From positions 1,131,039 through 1,195,038 of the forward strand of contig CAYOLV010000001.1 of NCBI GenBank assembly GCA_964404895.1: 64,000 nt of DNA, given 5' to 3'. This document shows positions 17,682 to 25,999 of the stretch, piece after piece. The position numbers were made by a program, and so were the translations under genes. Every line of letters starts with the position of its first letter. Positions within the stretch are counted from its first letter, which is position 1. The notes beneath the pieces were generated by a model. The model did no database searches. It worked only from the letters and a program-made list of their open reading frames with translations, and had not been told where the DNA came from. This stretch comes from JBGSUZ01 sp964404895. Lineage in GTDB: Bacteria > Bacillota > Clostridia > Peptostreptococcales > Acidaminobacteraceae.

Positions 17682-18521
17682 TTATTTAAAAGCGGGAACC
17701 ACGCCACCGTTGTAGTTGCTTTCAATAAAAGCTTTAACTTTGTCAGAGTGAAGGGCTTGAATGAGCTTTGTAATGCGCTCGTCGCTTTCATTTCCTTTTT
17801 TAACAGAAATAATATTGGCGTAAGGTGATTCAGAGCCTTCTAATAAAAGGGCATCTGTTGAAGGATTGAGTTTAGCTTCAAGGGCATAGTTACCGTTGAT
17901 GACGCATGCATCTACATCGGCTAAGACTCTAGGCAGTTGGGCAGCTTCTACGGCTGTAAACTTAAAGTTTTTAGGATTTTCCACAATGTCCTTTTCAGTT
18001 GCTTCAAGACCAGCATTTTCAGCTAATGTAATGAGTCCTTTGTTAGCCAGAAGGATTAGGGCACGACCACCGTTAACGGCGTCGCTTGGAATGGCAATTT
18101 GTGCGCCTTCTGGCAGATCTTCTAGAGTCTTAACTTTGCTAGAATACAAACCCATAGGCTCTACGTGAACAGAAGCGACTGAAACGATTTCAGTTCCGTG
18201 GTCTTTATTAAAACTTTCTTGGTAAGGAACGTGTTGGAAGAAGTTTGCGTCTATCTCGCCGTCGTTTAGTGACAAGTTTGGTTTTACATAGTCTGTAAAT
18301 TCTACAATTTGAAGATCGATTCCTTGAGCTTTTAAATCTTCTTTGACAAGGTTCAACAGTTCTGCGTGAGGGACAGGCGTTGCGCCGACTTTGAGGACTT
18401 GAAGCTCTGCAGTTGGAGCAGTTTTAGAAGTTGCTGCAGGCTGGTCATTTTGGCAACCTGCAAGAGCCAATAAACTAATAAGCAGTGAGGCTGTAAGCCC
18501 AAATTTGAGTAATTTTTTCAT
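17682..18521 (-). CDS. metQ: Methionine ABC transporter substrate-binding lipoprotein MetQ
   Basis: This 279-residue NlpA-family lipoprotein captures methionine outside the membrane. The lipobox LAGC puts the lipidated cysteine at residue 23. The mature protein shows VGATPVPHAELL, FTDYVKPNLSL, DANFFQHVPYQESF and the C-terminal YNGGVVPAF, all typical of MetQ. AGGAGG precedes the ATG. It is the last gene of the metN-metI-metQ operon behind SAM riboswitches, which supports methionine as the substrate. Confidence 0.96.
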   Translation of the reverse strand: MKKLLKFGLTASLLISLLALAGCQNDQPAATSKTAPTAELQVLKVGATPVPHAELLNLVKEDLKAQGIDLQIVEFTDYVKPNLSLNDGEIDANFFQHVPYQESFNKDHGTEIVSVASVHVEPMGLYSSKVKTLEDLPEGAQIAIPSDAVNGGRALILLANKGLITLAENAGLEATEKDIVENPKNFKFTAVEAAQLPRVLADVDACVINGNYALEAKLNPSTDALLLEGSESPYANIISVKKGNESDERITKLIQALHSDKVKAFIESNYNGGVVPAFK

Positions 18522-18577
18522 GGTAGTTCCTCCTAATAAGATATGTTGAGTGAATAAATATATTGAAACGCTACGAC

Positions 18578-19243
18578 TTATGAGAGTCCGCGGATCTTAA
18601 GAACTCGGTTGGCTGCAAAGTTTCCAAAAGCTTGGACGCCTTGAACCATTATAATGATGACAATGACTGCGGCAATCATGACATCGGTTTGGAAACGATA
18701 AAATCCAAATCGAATGGCAAGATCCCCTAAACCGCCCCCGCCGATGGCACCAGCCATAGCAGAATAACCGATGACGTTAATGACAGTGAGGGTAAACCCC
18801 AAAATCAAGCCAGGTAAGGCTTCTGGAATCATGACTTTAAATACAATGTCCTTTACGGGTGTACCCATAGCCACCACAGCTTGAATAACCCCTGGGTCGA
18901 CTTCTTTCAAGGCACTTTCGACAACTCTTGCCACAAACGGGGCAGCGCCTATGGCAAGAGGTACAATCGTTGCTGTCGTTCCAATGGTCGTTCCCACAAT
19001 AAAACGGGAAATTGGGAAAAGCAGGATCATTAAAATAATGAAGGGGAAAGACCTTAAGACGTTGACGATACTGTCGAGAAGTACAAATGCTTTTGAATTA
19101 GGACATAAACCATTTTCATGCCAAAGTAGAAGGGCAATACCAATGGGTGTGCCGATAACAAAGGCAAAGAGGGTCGAAAGAACGACCATGTATATAGATT
19201 CCCAAGTGGGAAGCCATAGCAGTTCAAATAGGGATTGAATCAT
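18578..19243 (-). CDS. metI: Methionine ABC transporter permease MetI
   Basis: This 221-residue permease has five predicted membrane helices and the ABC permease EAA-type loop (EVDPGVIQAVVAMGTPVKDI followed by PEALPGLILG). It forms the membrane channel of the methionine importer with MetN and MetQ. AAAGGAG precedes the ATG. It lies between metN and metQ with short spacers of 21 and 56 bases. Confidence 0.96.
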   Translation of the reverse strand: MIQSLFELLWLPTWESIYMVVLSTLFAFVIGTPIGIALLLWHENGLCPNSKAFVLLDSIVNVLRSFPFIILMILLFPISRFIVGTTIGTTATIVPLAIGAAPFVARVVESALKEVDPGVIQAVVAMGTPVKDIVFKVMIPEALPGLILGFTLTVINVIGYSAMAGAIGGGGLGDLAIRFGFYRFQTDVMIAAVIVIIIMVQGVQAFGNFAANRVLKIRGLS

Positions 19244-19264
19244 AAAATAACTCCTTTCAAAGTG

Positions 19265-19987
19265 TTATACCGCTTGATATAGTTCATTATTGTCTGTTTT
19301 AAAGACTTCCTCTGGTGAACCGAGGTGGGTGACATTGCCCCTAGACATGACTGCTACCCGATTACAGATTTGTTGTACAACCTCAGTTTCATGGGTAATG
19401 AGGACAATGGTGATACCGAATTCTTCATTGATTTTTTTTAAGAGATTCAAAATATTTCGAGTGGTGACAGGGTCTAGAGCGCTGGTAGCCTCGTCACAAA
19501 GAAGTATTTTTGGATTTCCAGCAAGTGCTCTTGCAATAGCAACGCGTTGTTTCTGACCACCGCTGAGTTGTGTAGGGTAGGCGTCTCTTTTATCTTTCAA
19601 GTCTATCCAATCGAGAAGTTGATCCACTCTGGTTTGGATCTCTTCTTTTGACCAGCCTATCGTTTCCAGTGGAAAGGCAATATTGCCAAATACCGTTCTG
19701 CTGTTCAGCAGGTTAAAATGTTGGAAAATCATGCCTATATCTTGACGAAAGGTTCGTAAATGATTTCCTTTGAGCTGGCTCACAGCTTGACCGTTTACAA
19801 GAACATCCCCTTGAGAAGGTCTTTCAAGACCATTGATACATCTGAGTAAGGTGGATTTACCTGCACCGCTTAAACCTACTATTCCGAAAATTTCACCTGA
19901 GTGGATTTGAAAGTTGGTTTGGTTAACTGCTCTGAAAGATTCTTTCTTTTGCACATAATCTTTTACTAAATCTTGAAAAATTATCAT
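19265..19987 (-). CDS. metN: Methionine ABC transporter ATP-binding protein MetN
   Basis: This 240-residue ATPase powers the methionine importer. Walker A is GLSGAGKST, the signature is LSGGQKQR, Walker B is ILLCDEATSALDP and the switch histidine is in ITHE. Most MetN proteins are about 340 residues because of a C-terminal ACT-like domain (C2/NIL) that mediates methionine feedback. This one stops after the nucleotide-binding domain, so transinhibition by methionine may be missing here (inference). AGGAGG precedes the ATG. It is the first gene of the operon, directly after the SAM-I leader. Confidence 0.95.
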   Translation of the reverse strand: MIIFQDLVKDYVQKKESFRAVNQTNFQIHSGEIFGIVGLSGAGKSTLLRCINGLERPSQGDVLVNGQAVSQLKGNHLRTFRQDIGMIFQHFNLLNSRTVFGNIAFPLETIGWSKEEIQTRVDQLLDWIDLKDKRDAYPTQLSGGQKQRVAIARALAGNPKILLCDEATSALDPVTTRNILNLLKKINEEFGITIVLITHETEVVQQICNRVAVMSRGNVTHLGSPEEVFKTDNNELYQAV

Positions 19988-20008
19988 AATATGGTCCTCC
20001 TAAATAAT

Positions 20009-20039
20009 AAAAAACCTCAAAGCAATGATTTGAGGTAAT
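20009..20039 (-). terminator. SAM-I riboswitch terminator before metN
   Basis: CCTCAAATCATTGCTTTGAGG followed by a T-run (read on the minus strand) forms the intrinsic terminator just 3' of the SAM-I aptamer. Confidence 0.85.
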
Positions 20040-20045
20040 CAGTTT

Positions 20046-20140
20046 GCTTATCTTACGAAATAATCGCAGGAATTGGCACCACGTCGTTAGACAGGTTGCC
20101 GGGCGTCATCGAGCCAGTCTCTCAGCCACTCTGGATAGGC
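20046..20140 (-). ncRNA. SAM-I (S-box) riboswitch of metNIQ
   Basis: Read on the minus strand, the region shows the S-box core: a GAG/CTC hairpin with loop ACTGG, then GATGACGCCCGGCAACC, then GGTGCCAATTCC, a short P4 (GCGA/TCGT), and a closing P1 of GCCTATC with GATAAGC (one mismatch). It lies immediately before an intrinsic terminator and metN. Binding of S-adenosylmethionine should favour termination and shut off methionine import. Confidence 0.92.
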
Positions 20141-20155
20141 GATATGAAGTTGTGG

Positions 20156-20288
20156 TTGGTTGTGCTAAGTGCAACCAAAACTCGGTTGACTTCCAGTCAA
20201 CCTTGTCGCTGTCGCGACGTTGCAATCTAAAGATGAAATGCTAAATGGGTCGATGAATCGCCCCCTTAAGCACTTCATCTTTAGATTG
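20156..20288. other. Cluster of four consecutive hairpins between two riboswitches
   Basis: Four perfect or near-perfect inverted repeats follow one another: 20156-20178 (TTGGTTG/CAACCAA), 20184-20202 (GGTTGACT/AGTCAACC), 20205-20218 (GTCGC/GCGAC) and 20223-20288, with 20-base arms having one mismatch plus an inner GGG.CGAT/ATCGCCC stem. They would be transcribed as part of the metNIQ leader on the minus strand. No coding region is supported here. The function is unknown; the cluster could be a third structured RNA or a small mobile palindromic element. Confidence 0.7.
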
Positions 20289-20304
20289 AGTTTTGATTTT
20301 TACG

Positions 20305-20342
20305 AATAAAAAAAAGCTTTCTCATCCACGACGAGAAAGCTT
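20305..20342 (-). terminator. Terminator of the upstream SAM-type leader
   Basis: On the minus strand an AAGCTTTCTC / GAGAAAGCTT hairpin is followed by a run of eight Ts. It lies just 3' of the variant SAM aptamer, as expected for an independent riboswitch expression platform. Confidence 0.88.
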
Positions 20343-20355
20343 AATAGCCTATTTT

Positions 20356-20450
20356 GCAGTCTCATCGATGTTAGCGGGTCCACCTTGCTTTGCAACAGGT
20401 TGGCACGGGGTCACTGAGCTAACTCTCTATCCCGACTCTTGATAAAATGC
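20356..20450 (-). ncRNA. Variant SAM-clan riboswitch lacking P4
   Basis: Read on the minus strand, TTATCAAGAG opens the element as in S-boxes. A CGGG/CCCG helix holds a GAG/CTC hairpin whose loop GTTAGC is exactly complementary to GCTAAC at 20370-20375, the position of the SAM-I pseudoknot. GCCAACC and AAGGTGG flank a TTGC/GCAA stem as in P3. P1 closes with TTTTATC and GATGAGA. The P4 hairpin of SAM-I is missing, so it resembles the SAM-I/IV variant class. The ligand is inferred to be SAM from position and fold; it was not confirmed with a covariance model. Confidence 0.72.
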
Positions 20451-20469
20451 TTTATTTAACTTGTAATGA

Positions 20470-20498
20470 ATACTAACACAGAATTAAAACCAGTGCAA
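20470..20498 (-). promoter_or_regulatory. Candidate sigma-A promoter of the metNIQ leader
   Basis: On the minus strand, TTGCAC and TAGTAT are separated by 17 bases, just upstream of the variant SAM aptamer. Both riboswitches would be in one transcript. Confidence 0.55.
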
Positions 20499-20612
20499 GT
20501 GTATTTATAGATTATTTTCGAAAGAAATTTGATATTCTGTAAAAATAACTAATGTGTGAGGTTGTAAAACTGGGTATAATTAAAACAGTAAACCAATAAA
20601 GAGGTGATGATT

Positions 20613-20981
20613 ATGGCAAAAACAATTTTAGTTGTAGACGATGCACTGTTTATGAGGAAGATGCTTAAAGATATTTTAAGTCAGGCAGGGTATGATGTCG
20701 TAGGCGAAGCTGAAGATGGGGAAGATGGATTTAATAAGTACAAACAGCTGAATCCTGATTTAGTTACCATGGACATTACAATGCCGAATACCAGTGGTAT
20801 CGAAGGTGCGAAAAAAATCATCTCTGAGTTTCCAGATGCCAATATTTTGATGTGCAGTGCAATGGGACAGGAAAGTATGGTTATTGAGTCGGTCAGTGCG
20901 GGTGCAAAAGGATTTATTGTAAAACCCTTTAAACAGGACAAGGTTATTGATTCTGTTCAGAAATTAATTGGAACCCCGTGA
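20613..20981 (+). CDS. CheY-like single-domain response regulator
   Basis: This protein of 122 residues is a receiver domain only. The acidic pair is D9/D10, the phosphoacceptor is D54 in TMDITMP, and the lysine is in IVKPF. The segments AMGQESMV and SAGAKGFIVKPF match chemotaxis CheY proteins. The ATG at 20613 is chosen because AGAGGTGAT precedes it. A TATAAT at 20575-20580 could be its -10 box. It stands alone, with no flagellar or chemotaxis genes nearby; the neighbouring convergent gene encodes an HD-GYP protein. Its output partner is not visible. Confidence 0.9.
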   Translation: MAKTILVVDDALFMRKMLKDILSQAGYDVVGEAEDGEDGFNKYKQLNPDLVTMDITMPNTSGIEGAKKIISEFPDANILMCSAMGQESMVIESVSAGAKGFIVKPFKQDKVIDSVQKLIGTP

Positions 20982-21019
20982 ATATGAGGTTATAAATAAT
21001 TCCAATCATAAAAAAATAT

Positions 21020-21065
21020 AAAAGCGCTAAACAATTCACAATGAATGTTTTAGCGCTTTTTTGTA
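21020..21065. terminator. Terminator between cheY-like and HD-GYP genes
   Basis: AAAAGCGCTAAA and TTTAGCGCTTTT arms flank a short loop, with a T-run on the plus strand and A-rich sequence on the other side. It may serve both convergent genes. Confidence 0.85.
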
Positions 21066-21086
21066 TTAAGAATAGAGTGTGATTTA

Positions 21087-22226
21087 CTATTTGTGCTCAG
21101 CCAATTGTTGTGGTACGGCATATTGAATGTTGAGAATTGTTAGGTTGGTATCTTTCATAAGATCAATCGTCTTCAACTGTTCTCTGGGCACATTTTTCTC
21201 AAGAATTTTTACGATAGGGCGCATAGGATAGTTAATGTTTACACCTGTGACAATGGCATAACTCTCGTTAGAAAGTCTGACGAGAGTCCCTTCAGGGTAA
21301 GGGACAATTTTTCTTGAAAAGATAGTAGAGATTTCATGATCAAAGTGAGAATCGCCTGCACCCATAATGTATTCTAAAGCTTCGTTGGGCGGGAATGCTC
21401 TTTTTTGAGGCGTATCACTGGTCATGTTGTCATAAGTGTCAGCTACAGCAACAATTTTTGCATATCTATGGATGACACTCCCTGGAATTCCCTTTGGGTA
21501 ACCTGTTCCGTCAAACCGCTCGTGGTGTTGAAGAACGGATAGTTTGCATCCATTTGTAAAAGAAAAATTATCTTTAAGATACTCATATCCTAAGAAAGGA
21601 TGAGCTTTCATAATATGATCTTCCTCATCTGTATAAGGGTCTGATTTGTTGACCAAATCTTTAGGTAACAGAGTCTTGCCAACATCGTGCAGCAGAGCAC
21701 CGAGAAAAAGCTGGCTCAGTTCTTTTGAGCTGAATTTCATTTCAATACCTACAACTAAAGAAAGAACAGCTACGTTTAAAGAATGCTCATAGGTGTGGTT
21801 GTTGAGATTTTTAATATCCACTAGATTAATCATGAGCTGATGATTTGAACTAATCTCTTCAATAATCATTTCTGAAACAGCCTTAAGCCCTGTAATGTAT
21901 TTTTCCATACTTTTAAGGTTGAGCTGTTTTTTTAAGCCGAGGTCAATTTTTTTATCATGCGCAAAGGACTTCTCAATAAAGGTAAATGTCTCTTTAAGGG
22001 CTTGAATTGCTTTGACTTTTAATTCAGGTCGCACTAATTCTTGGATTTCTCCAATGCTGTATTCGTCATCTATATAAATTGTGTATATTAAATTTTCTTC
22101 TATTCTTTTCAACAAAGTGTCTGTTAACTTTGTCCCTTTTTTTAGCAAGATGTTGCCTGTTTCATTATAAATATGTTTGGCTAAATATGCTTCTCCGCTG
22201 ACGCAATTGGTTGGAACAATACGCAT
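21087..22226 (-). CDS. HD-GYP domain protein (putative cyclic di-GMP phosphodiesterase)
   Basis: The 379-residue protein has an N-terminal region of about 120 residues without a recognised domain, followed by an HD-GYP domain (about 130-320). The metal site LLHDVGK and the signature HHERFDGTGYPKGIPG are intact, so it is probably able to hydrolyse cyclic di-GMP or a related dinucleotide. A C-terminal segment of about 50 residues follows. No signal peptide or membrane helix is seen. It is transcribed convergently with the CheY-like gene. A direct functional link between the two is possible but only positional. Confidence 0.88.
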   Translation of the reverse strand: MRIVPTNCVSGEAYLAKHIYNETGNILLKKGTKLTDTLLKRIEENLIYTIYIDDEYSIGEIQELVRPELKVKAIQALKETFTFIEKSFAHDKKIDLGLKKQLNLKSMEKYITGLKAVSEMIIEEISSNHQLMINLVDIKNLNNHTYEHSLNVAVLSLVVGIEMKFSSKELSQLFLGALLHDVGKTLLPKDLVNKSDPYTDEEDHIMKAHPFLGYEYLKDNFSFTNGCKLSVLQHHERFDGTGYPKGIPGSVIHRYAKIVAVADTYDNMTSDTPQKRAFPPNEALEYIMGAGDSHFDHEISTIFSRKIVPYPEGTLVRLSNESYAIVTGVNINYPMRPIVKILEKNVPREQLKTIDLMKDTNLTILNIQYAVPQQLAEHK

Positions 22227-22466
22227 GAAATACCTCCAATGGTAAGGATTGTGCTAATTGCTAATAAATATATCTATCTTATTTTATCATAGAACTGCGG
22301 TTATTCATTAATAATGTATTTTTGATTTAAAAATTATAAGAAAATTTAATATATTGAATTAGTTAGATGCAGTATTTCAAGGTTGTCCAACAGGTTAAAC
22401 TAAATAAAAACATGTTCAAACAGCTGCCCAAGCTATTTGTGAAATTATTGATAATAGCGGTTTTCA
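22227..22466. other. AT-rich divergent intergenic region
   Basis: This spacer separates the HD-GYP gene (leftward) from the rnf operon (rightward). It is very AT-rich and should hold the leftward promoter, but I could not pick a convincing one. A short ORF at 22367-22552 lacks a ribosome binding site and overlaps the rnf promoter and start, so it is not called a gene. Confidence 0.6.
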
Positions 22467-22494
22467 TTGACATGCCCACGGCATATAGTAAAAT
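22467..22494 (+). promoter_or_regulatory. Candidate sigma-A promoter of the rnf operon
   Basis: TTGACA at 22467-22472 and TAAAAT at 22489-22494 are separated by 16 bases, about 45 bases before the rnfC start. Confidence 0.65.
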
Positions 22495-22539
22495 ATTAAG
22501 TGGGTTTAAATCAAACAATATGCTACAAGGGGTGATGAA

Positions 22540-23862
22540 ATGGGCTTTTTAACGTTTAAAGGGGGAATTCATCCGCCGCATCAAAAAAAGACGACGGAGA
22601 CGTTTGCTGTGCAACCTGCACAGGAACCGAAAATGGTATTCATCCCAATGCGCCAACACATTGGCGCGCCATGTGACCCAATCGTTAAGAAAGGTGACAC
22701 AGTAAAAGTAGGACAAATTATCGGGGAAGCTTCAGCTTTCGTATCTACAAATGTTCACAGCAGTATTTCTGGAACAGTTGTTGACGTGAAAATTATGGAG
22801 ACCTTAGGTGGTTCCGAATTATGTGTGGTCATTGAATCCGATGGGTTAAACACATTACATGAGTCAATCGTACCGAAAGGCGATCCTATGGGTTTAAGTA
22901 GTGAAGAATTGCTTAAATTCATAAAAGAAGCAGGGATTGTTGGTATGGGTGGCGCCGGCTTTCCAACTCATATCAAATTGGCTCCACCAAAAGAGAAACA
23001 AATTGACTCACTTGTCATCAACGGTGCAGAATGTGAACCTTACTTAACTGCAGATCACCGATTGATGCTAGAGACACCAGAAAAAATTATTGACGGTGTC
23101 AAAATCATGATGAAGATCCTGAATGTAGAAAAAGCTTACATTGGCATTGAAGACAATAAGCCGGATGCCATTGAAGCAATGAAAAAAGCTGCACAAAGTG
23201 ATTCAAGAATCAGTGTTACGGGCTTACATACCAAATATCCGCAAGGTGCTGAAAAACAATTGATTTATTCCTGCACTGGGCGAATGGTACCTTCAGGTGG
23301 TTTGCCAATGGACGCTCAAGCTGTCGTCAACAATGTGGCAACAGCAGCAGCTGTGTCAGATGCCATTAGACTGGGCATGCCGTTGATTGAACGTATTTGT
23401 ACCATCACAGGCAGCGGTGTACAATCTCCAAAAAATTTGAGAATTAAAATTGGGACACCGCTCAACGAAATTGTTGAACAATGTGGCGGGGTTAAATCCG
23501 ATCTAGGTAAGATTATCTTAGGCGGCCCGATGATGGGACTTTCTTCCTATACGTTGAGCATACCATCTACCAAAACAACTTCAGGCATTCTGCTTATGAC
23601 AGAAGCTGAGGCAACACCTCGAGAAGCATCTAACTGCATCAAGTGCAACAAATGTGTCGAAATTTGTCCTGCTTTCTTGCAACCACTCTACATCAGCGGG
23701 TATTCGCTGAAAGATGATTATGAAAACGCAGAGAAATTTAAAGCCCTTGACTGTATTGAATGCGGCTCATGTTCTTTCACATGTCCTGCAAACAGACCAT
23801 TGTTGCCTTCAATTCGAGTTGCTAAGCGAGAAATTCTTGCGAAGCGAAGAAAACAGGGATAG
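22540..23862 (+). CDS. rnfC: Rnf complex subunit RnfC
   Basis: RnfC is the peripheral NADH- and FMN-binding subunit of the ferredoxin:NAD+ oxidoreductase that couples electron transfer to Na+ or H+ pumping. The 440-residue protein begins with the family signature FKGGIHPPHQKK. The nucleotide-binding region contains GIVGMGGAGFPTHIK and INGAECEPYLTADHR. Two [4Fe-4S] motifs lie near the C-terminus: CIKCNKCVEICP and CIECGSCSFTCP. GGGGTGAT precedes the ATG. It is the first gene of a complete rnfCDGEAB operon. Confidence 0.97.
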   Translation: MGFLTFKGGIHPPHQKKTTETFAVQPAQEPKMVFIPMRQHIGAPCDPIVKKGDTVKVGQIIGEASAFVSTNVHSSISGTVVDVKIMETLGGSELCVVIESDGLNTLHESIVPKGDPMGLSSEELLKFIKEAGIVGMGGAGFPTHIKLAPPKEKQIDSLVINGAECEPYLTADHRLMLETPEKIIDGVKIMMKILNVEKAYIGIEDNKPDAIEAMKKAAQSDSRISVTGLHTKYPQGAEKQLIYSCTGRMVPSGGLPMDAQAVVNNVATAAAVSDAIRLGMPLIERICTITGSGVQSPKNLRIKIGTPLNEIVEQCGGVKSDLGKIILGGPMMGLSSYTLSIPSTKTTSGILLMTEAEATPREASNCIKCNKCVEICPAFLQPLYISGYSLKDDYENAEKFKALDCIECGSCSFTCPANRPLLPSIRVAKREILAKRRKQG

Positions 23863-23874
23863 GGGGGCATAAAG

Positions 23875-24813
23875 ATGGAAAATAAAGTTTGGGTATCTTC
23901 ATCGCCACATATCCACAGTGGCAATAAAACAAATGTAATTATGAGAGATGTTCTGATTGCACTTACACCTGCTACAATAGCAGGAATCTACTTCTTCGGT
24001 CTGCCTGCACTTAAAACTGTTTTTCTTGCAGTTTTTGCAGCAGTGGCAACAGAATATTTGATTCAAAAATTTATGTTAAAAGTGAAGCCGAGCATTTCAG
24101 ATTTGAGTGCAGCAGTCACAGGTTTATTATTAGCTTTCAACTTACCAGCAGGTGTGCCTTGGTATATCCCTGTTATTGGTAGTATTTTTGCCATTGCTAT
24201 TGCAAAACAAGTATTTGGTGGTCTAGGACATAACTTTATAAACCCAGCCCTAGCTGCGAGAGCTTTTTTAATGGCTTCTTGGCCAATTGCAATGACAACT
24301 TGGCCGGTTCCTTTGTCAGATGGTACGACAGGGGCAACACCTTTAGCAATCTTAAAAGGTTCTGCGGAAGGAGCTTTACCAAGCTTTACGCAAGCTTTTA
24401 TGGGTAATGTCGGTGGTTGTATTGGCGAAACTTCTGCAATTTTAATCATCTTAGGTGGCTTATATTTAGTGTACAGAGGCGTCATCAACATAAAAGTACC
24501 GTTAGCTTTCATAGGATCAGCTTTTGTGTTTGGTTTCATGTTCTATGGTTTTGATTTATCTGCAGCTGTATATCAAATTGCAGTGGGCGGTATTATGCTC
24601 GGTGCCTTCTTTATGGCAACAGATTACTCATCGACTCCGTCTACACTAAAAGGGCATATTATATTTGCCCTCTGTGCAGGATTTATTACCATCATTATCA
24701 GACGATTTGGTGGTTATCCAGAAGGGGTTTCTTACTCCATTTTACTCATGAACGTCGCCACACCTCTTATTGACAGATACGTCCAGCCGAAAGTGTTTGG
24801 AGGTGGCAAATAA
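23875..24813 (+). CDS. rnfD: Rnf complex subunit RnfD
   Basis: RnfD is a membrane subunit of the Rnf complex carrying a covalently bound FMN. The 312-residue protein begins SSPHIHSGNKTNVIMRDVLIALTP, typical for RnfD/NqrB, written here in two overlapping parts: SSPHIHSGNKT and NVIMRDVLIALTP. About nine membrane helices are predicted. The flavinylation motif TGATPLA is present near residue 150, with the threonine as the FMN attachment site. The stop overlaps the rnfG start by one base, so the two are translationally coupled. Confidence 0.96.
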   Translation: MENKVWVSSSPHIHSGNKTNVIMRDVLIALTPATIAGIYFFGLPALKTVFLAVFAAVATEYLIQKFMLKVKPSISDLSAAVTGLLLAFNLPAGVPWYIPVIGSIFAIAIAKQVFGGLGHNFINPALAARAFLMASWPIAMTTWPVPLSDGTTGATPLAILKGSAEGALPSFTQAFMGNVGGCIGETSAILIILGGLYLVYRGVINIKVPLAFIGSAFVFGFMFYGFDLSAAVYQIAVGGIMLGAFFMATDYSSTPSTLKGHIIFALCAGFITIIIRRFGGYPEGVSYSILLMNVATPLIDRYVQPKVFGGGK

Positions 24814-25382
24814 TGAAAGATATTATTAAATTAGGTTTAATACTCTTTACTTTCTGTGTCATAGCAGCAAGTGCTCTTATGATTACCGACCAAGTTACAG
24901 CGGGTCCAATTCAGAAGCAGATTGATCAGGCAAATGAACTCGCCAGAAAAGGTGTATTCCCTGAAGCGGACGCTTTTGAAGCGTTAGATGAAGCTCAACT
25001 TCAAGAGTTGAAAGCAGATTTCAAAATTCTTGAAGAAGTTTATTACGCTAAAAAGGGCAGTGATGTGATTGGCTTTGTTGTTAAAACCATGCCTAGTGGA
25101 TTTAGTGGAAAAATTGAAGTTACTACAGGTATTTCTGTAGATGCTAAATTGACGGGTGTTCGTATAGGTGCAATGACTGAAACACCTGGATTAGGTGACA
25201 TAGCTAAGAAACCAGAATTCTATGAGCAATACACAGGAAAGTCAACAAGCACAGAAATTGGCGTCAATAAATCAACGCCTAAAGAAAACGAAATTCAAGC
25301 GTTGACAGGTGCAACCATTACTTCCAGAGCAGTGACTCTTGGTGTCAATACGGCCGTTCAAGTCGTTGATTTTATTAAATAA
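24813..25382 (+). CDS. rnfG: Rnf complex subunit RnfG
   Basis: RnfG is the membrane-anchored flavoprotein subunit of Rnf. The 189-residue protein has one N-terminal membrane helix (about 7-25) and an extracytoplasmic FMN-binding domain. The C-terminal motif LTGATITSRAV is the covalent FMN attachment site (threonine in S/TGAT). GIRIGAMTETPG-like sequence (VRIGAMTETPGLG) matches the FMN-binding domain of RnfG/NqrC. It begins one base before the end of rnfD. Confidence 0.96.
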   Translation: MKDIIKLGLILFTFCVIAASALMITDQVTAGPIQKQIDQANELARKGVFPEADAFEALDEAQLQELKADFKILEEVYYAKKGSDVIGFVVKTMPSGFSGKIEVTTGISVDAKLTGVRIGAMTETPGLGDIAKKPEFYEQYTGKSTSTEIGVNKSTPKENEIQALTGATITSRAVTLGVNTAVQVVDFIK

Positions 25383-25396
25383 GGCGGAGGTGGATT

Positions 25397-25987
25397 ATGA
25401 AAATCAGTTCTTTAACGAATGGTTTGGTCAAAGAAAATCCTACTTTCTACCAACTTCTTGGAATGTGTCCAACACTTGCAGTTACGACAAGTGCTCAAAA
25501 TGGACTTGGAATGGGACTTACAACGACAGTTGTATTACTTTGTTCAAACGCAATCATATCAGCAGTTCGAAAAATTGTACCAGATAAAATCAGAATACCT
25601 ATTTTCGTTGTTATTATTGCAACGTTTGTAACTATTATTGGTATGGTCTTAAAGGCATTTGTGCCATCACTAGATCAAGCTCTGGGTATCTTTATTCCTT
25701 TGATCGTAGTTAACTGTATCATTTTAGCAAGAGCGGAGTCCTTTGCATTCAAAAATGGTGTTGTAGACTCAGCGTTAGACGGCATTGGTATGGGTTTAGG
25801 TTTCACTTGGGCGTTAACGCTCTTAGGTGTGATTCGTGAATTCTTAGGAAGTGGCAAGTTCTTTGGCATGGAAGTATTTGCAGGTCATTTTAAACCTGCA
25901 CTTATGATGATTTTGCCTCCAGGTGGTTTCTTAACACTAGGTTTGGTACTTGCGGTCTACAACTACATTCAAATGAGAAAGAAATAG
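25397..25987 (+). CDS. rnfE: Rnf complex subunit RnfE
   Basis: RnfE is an integral membrane subunit of the Rnf complex, one of the homologous RnfA/RnfE pair of inverted topology. The 196-residue protein has six predicted helices and the family segments ENPTFYQLLGMCPTLAVT and IFIPLIVVNCIILARAE, each with the conserved cysteine that helps ligate the intramembrane iron-sulfur cluster. GGCGGAGG precedes the ATG. Confidence 0.96.
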   Translation: MKISSLTNGLVKENPTFYQLLGMCPTLAVTTSAQNGLGMGLTTTVVLLCSNAIISAVRKIVPDKIRIPIFVVIIATFVTIIGMVLKAFVPSLDQALGIFIPLIVVNCIILARAESFAFKNGVVDSALDGIGMGLGFTWALTLLGVIREFLGSGKFFGMEVFAGHFKPALMMILPPGGFLTLGLVLAVYNYIQMRKK

Positions 25988-25999
25988 GAGGGGATCGTC

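Noticed and set aside
20044..20244. 66-residue ORF on the plus strand
   Set aside because: It runs antisense through the SAM-I aptamer and the hairpin cluster, which explain the sequence better.
22367..22552. 61-residue ORF before rnfC
   Set aside because: No ribosome binding site, overlaps the rnf promoter and the rnfC start, and the sequence is low in coding character.
24063..24539. 158-residue antisense ORF in rnfD
   Set aside because: It is a mirror of a strongly conserved membrane protein frame, without a ribosome binding site or neighbours.
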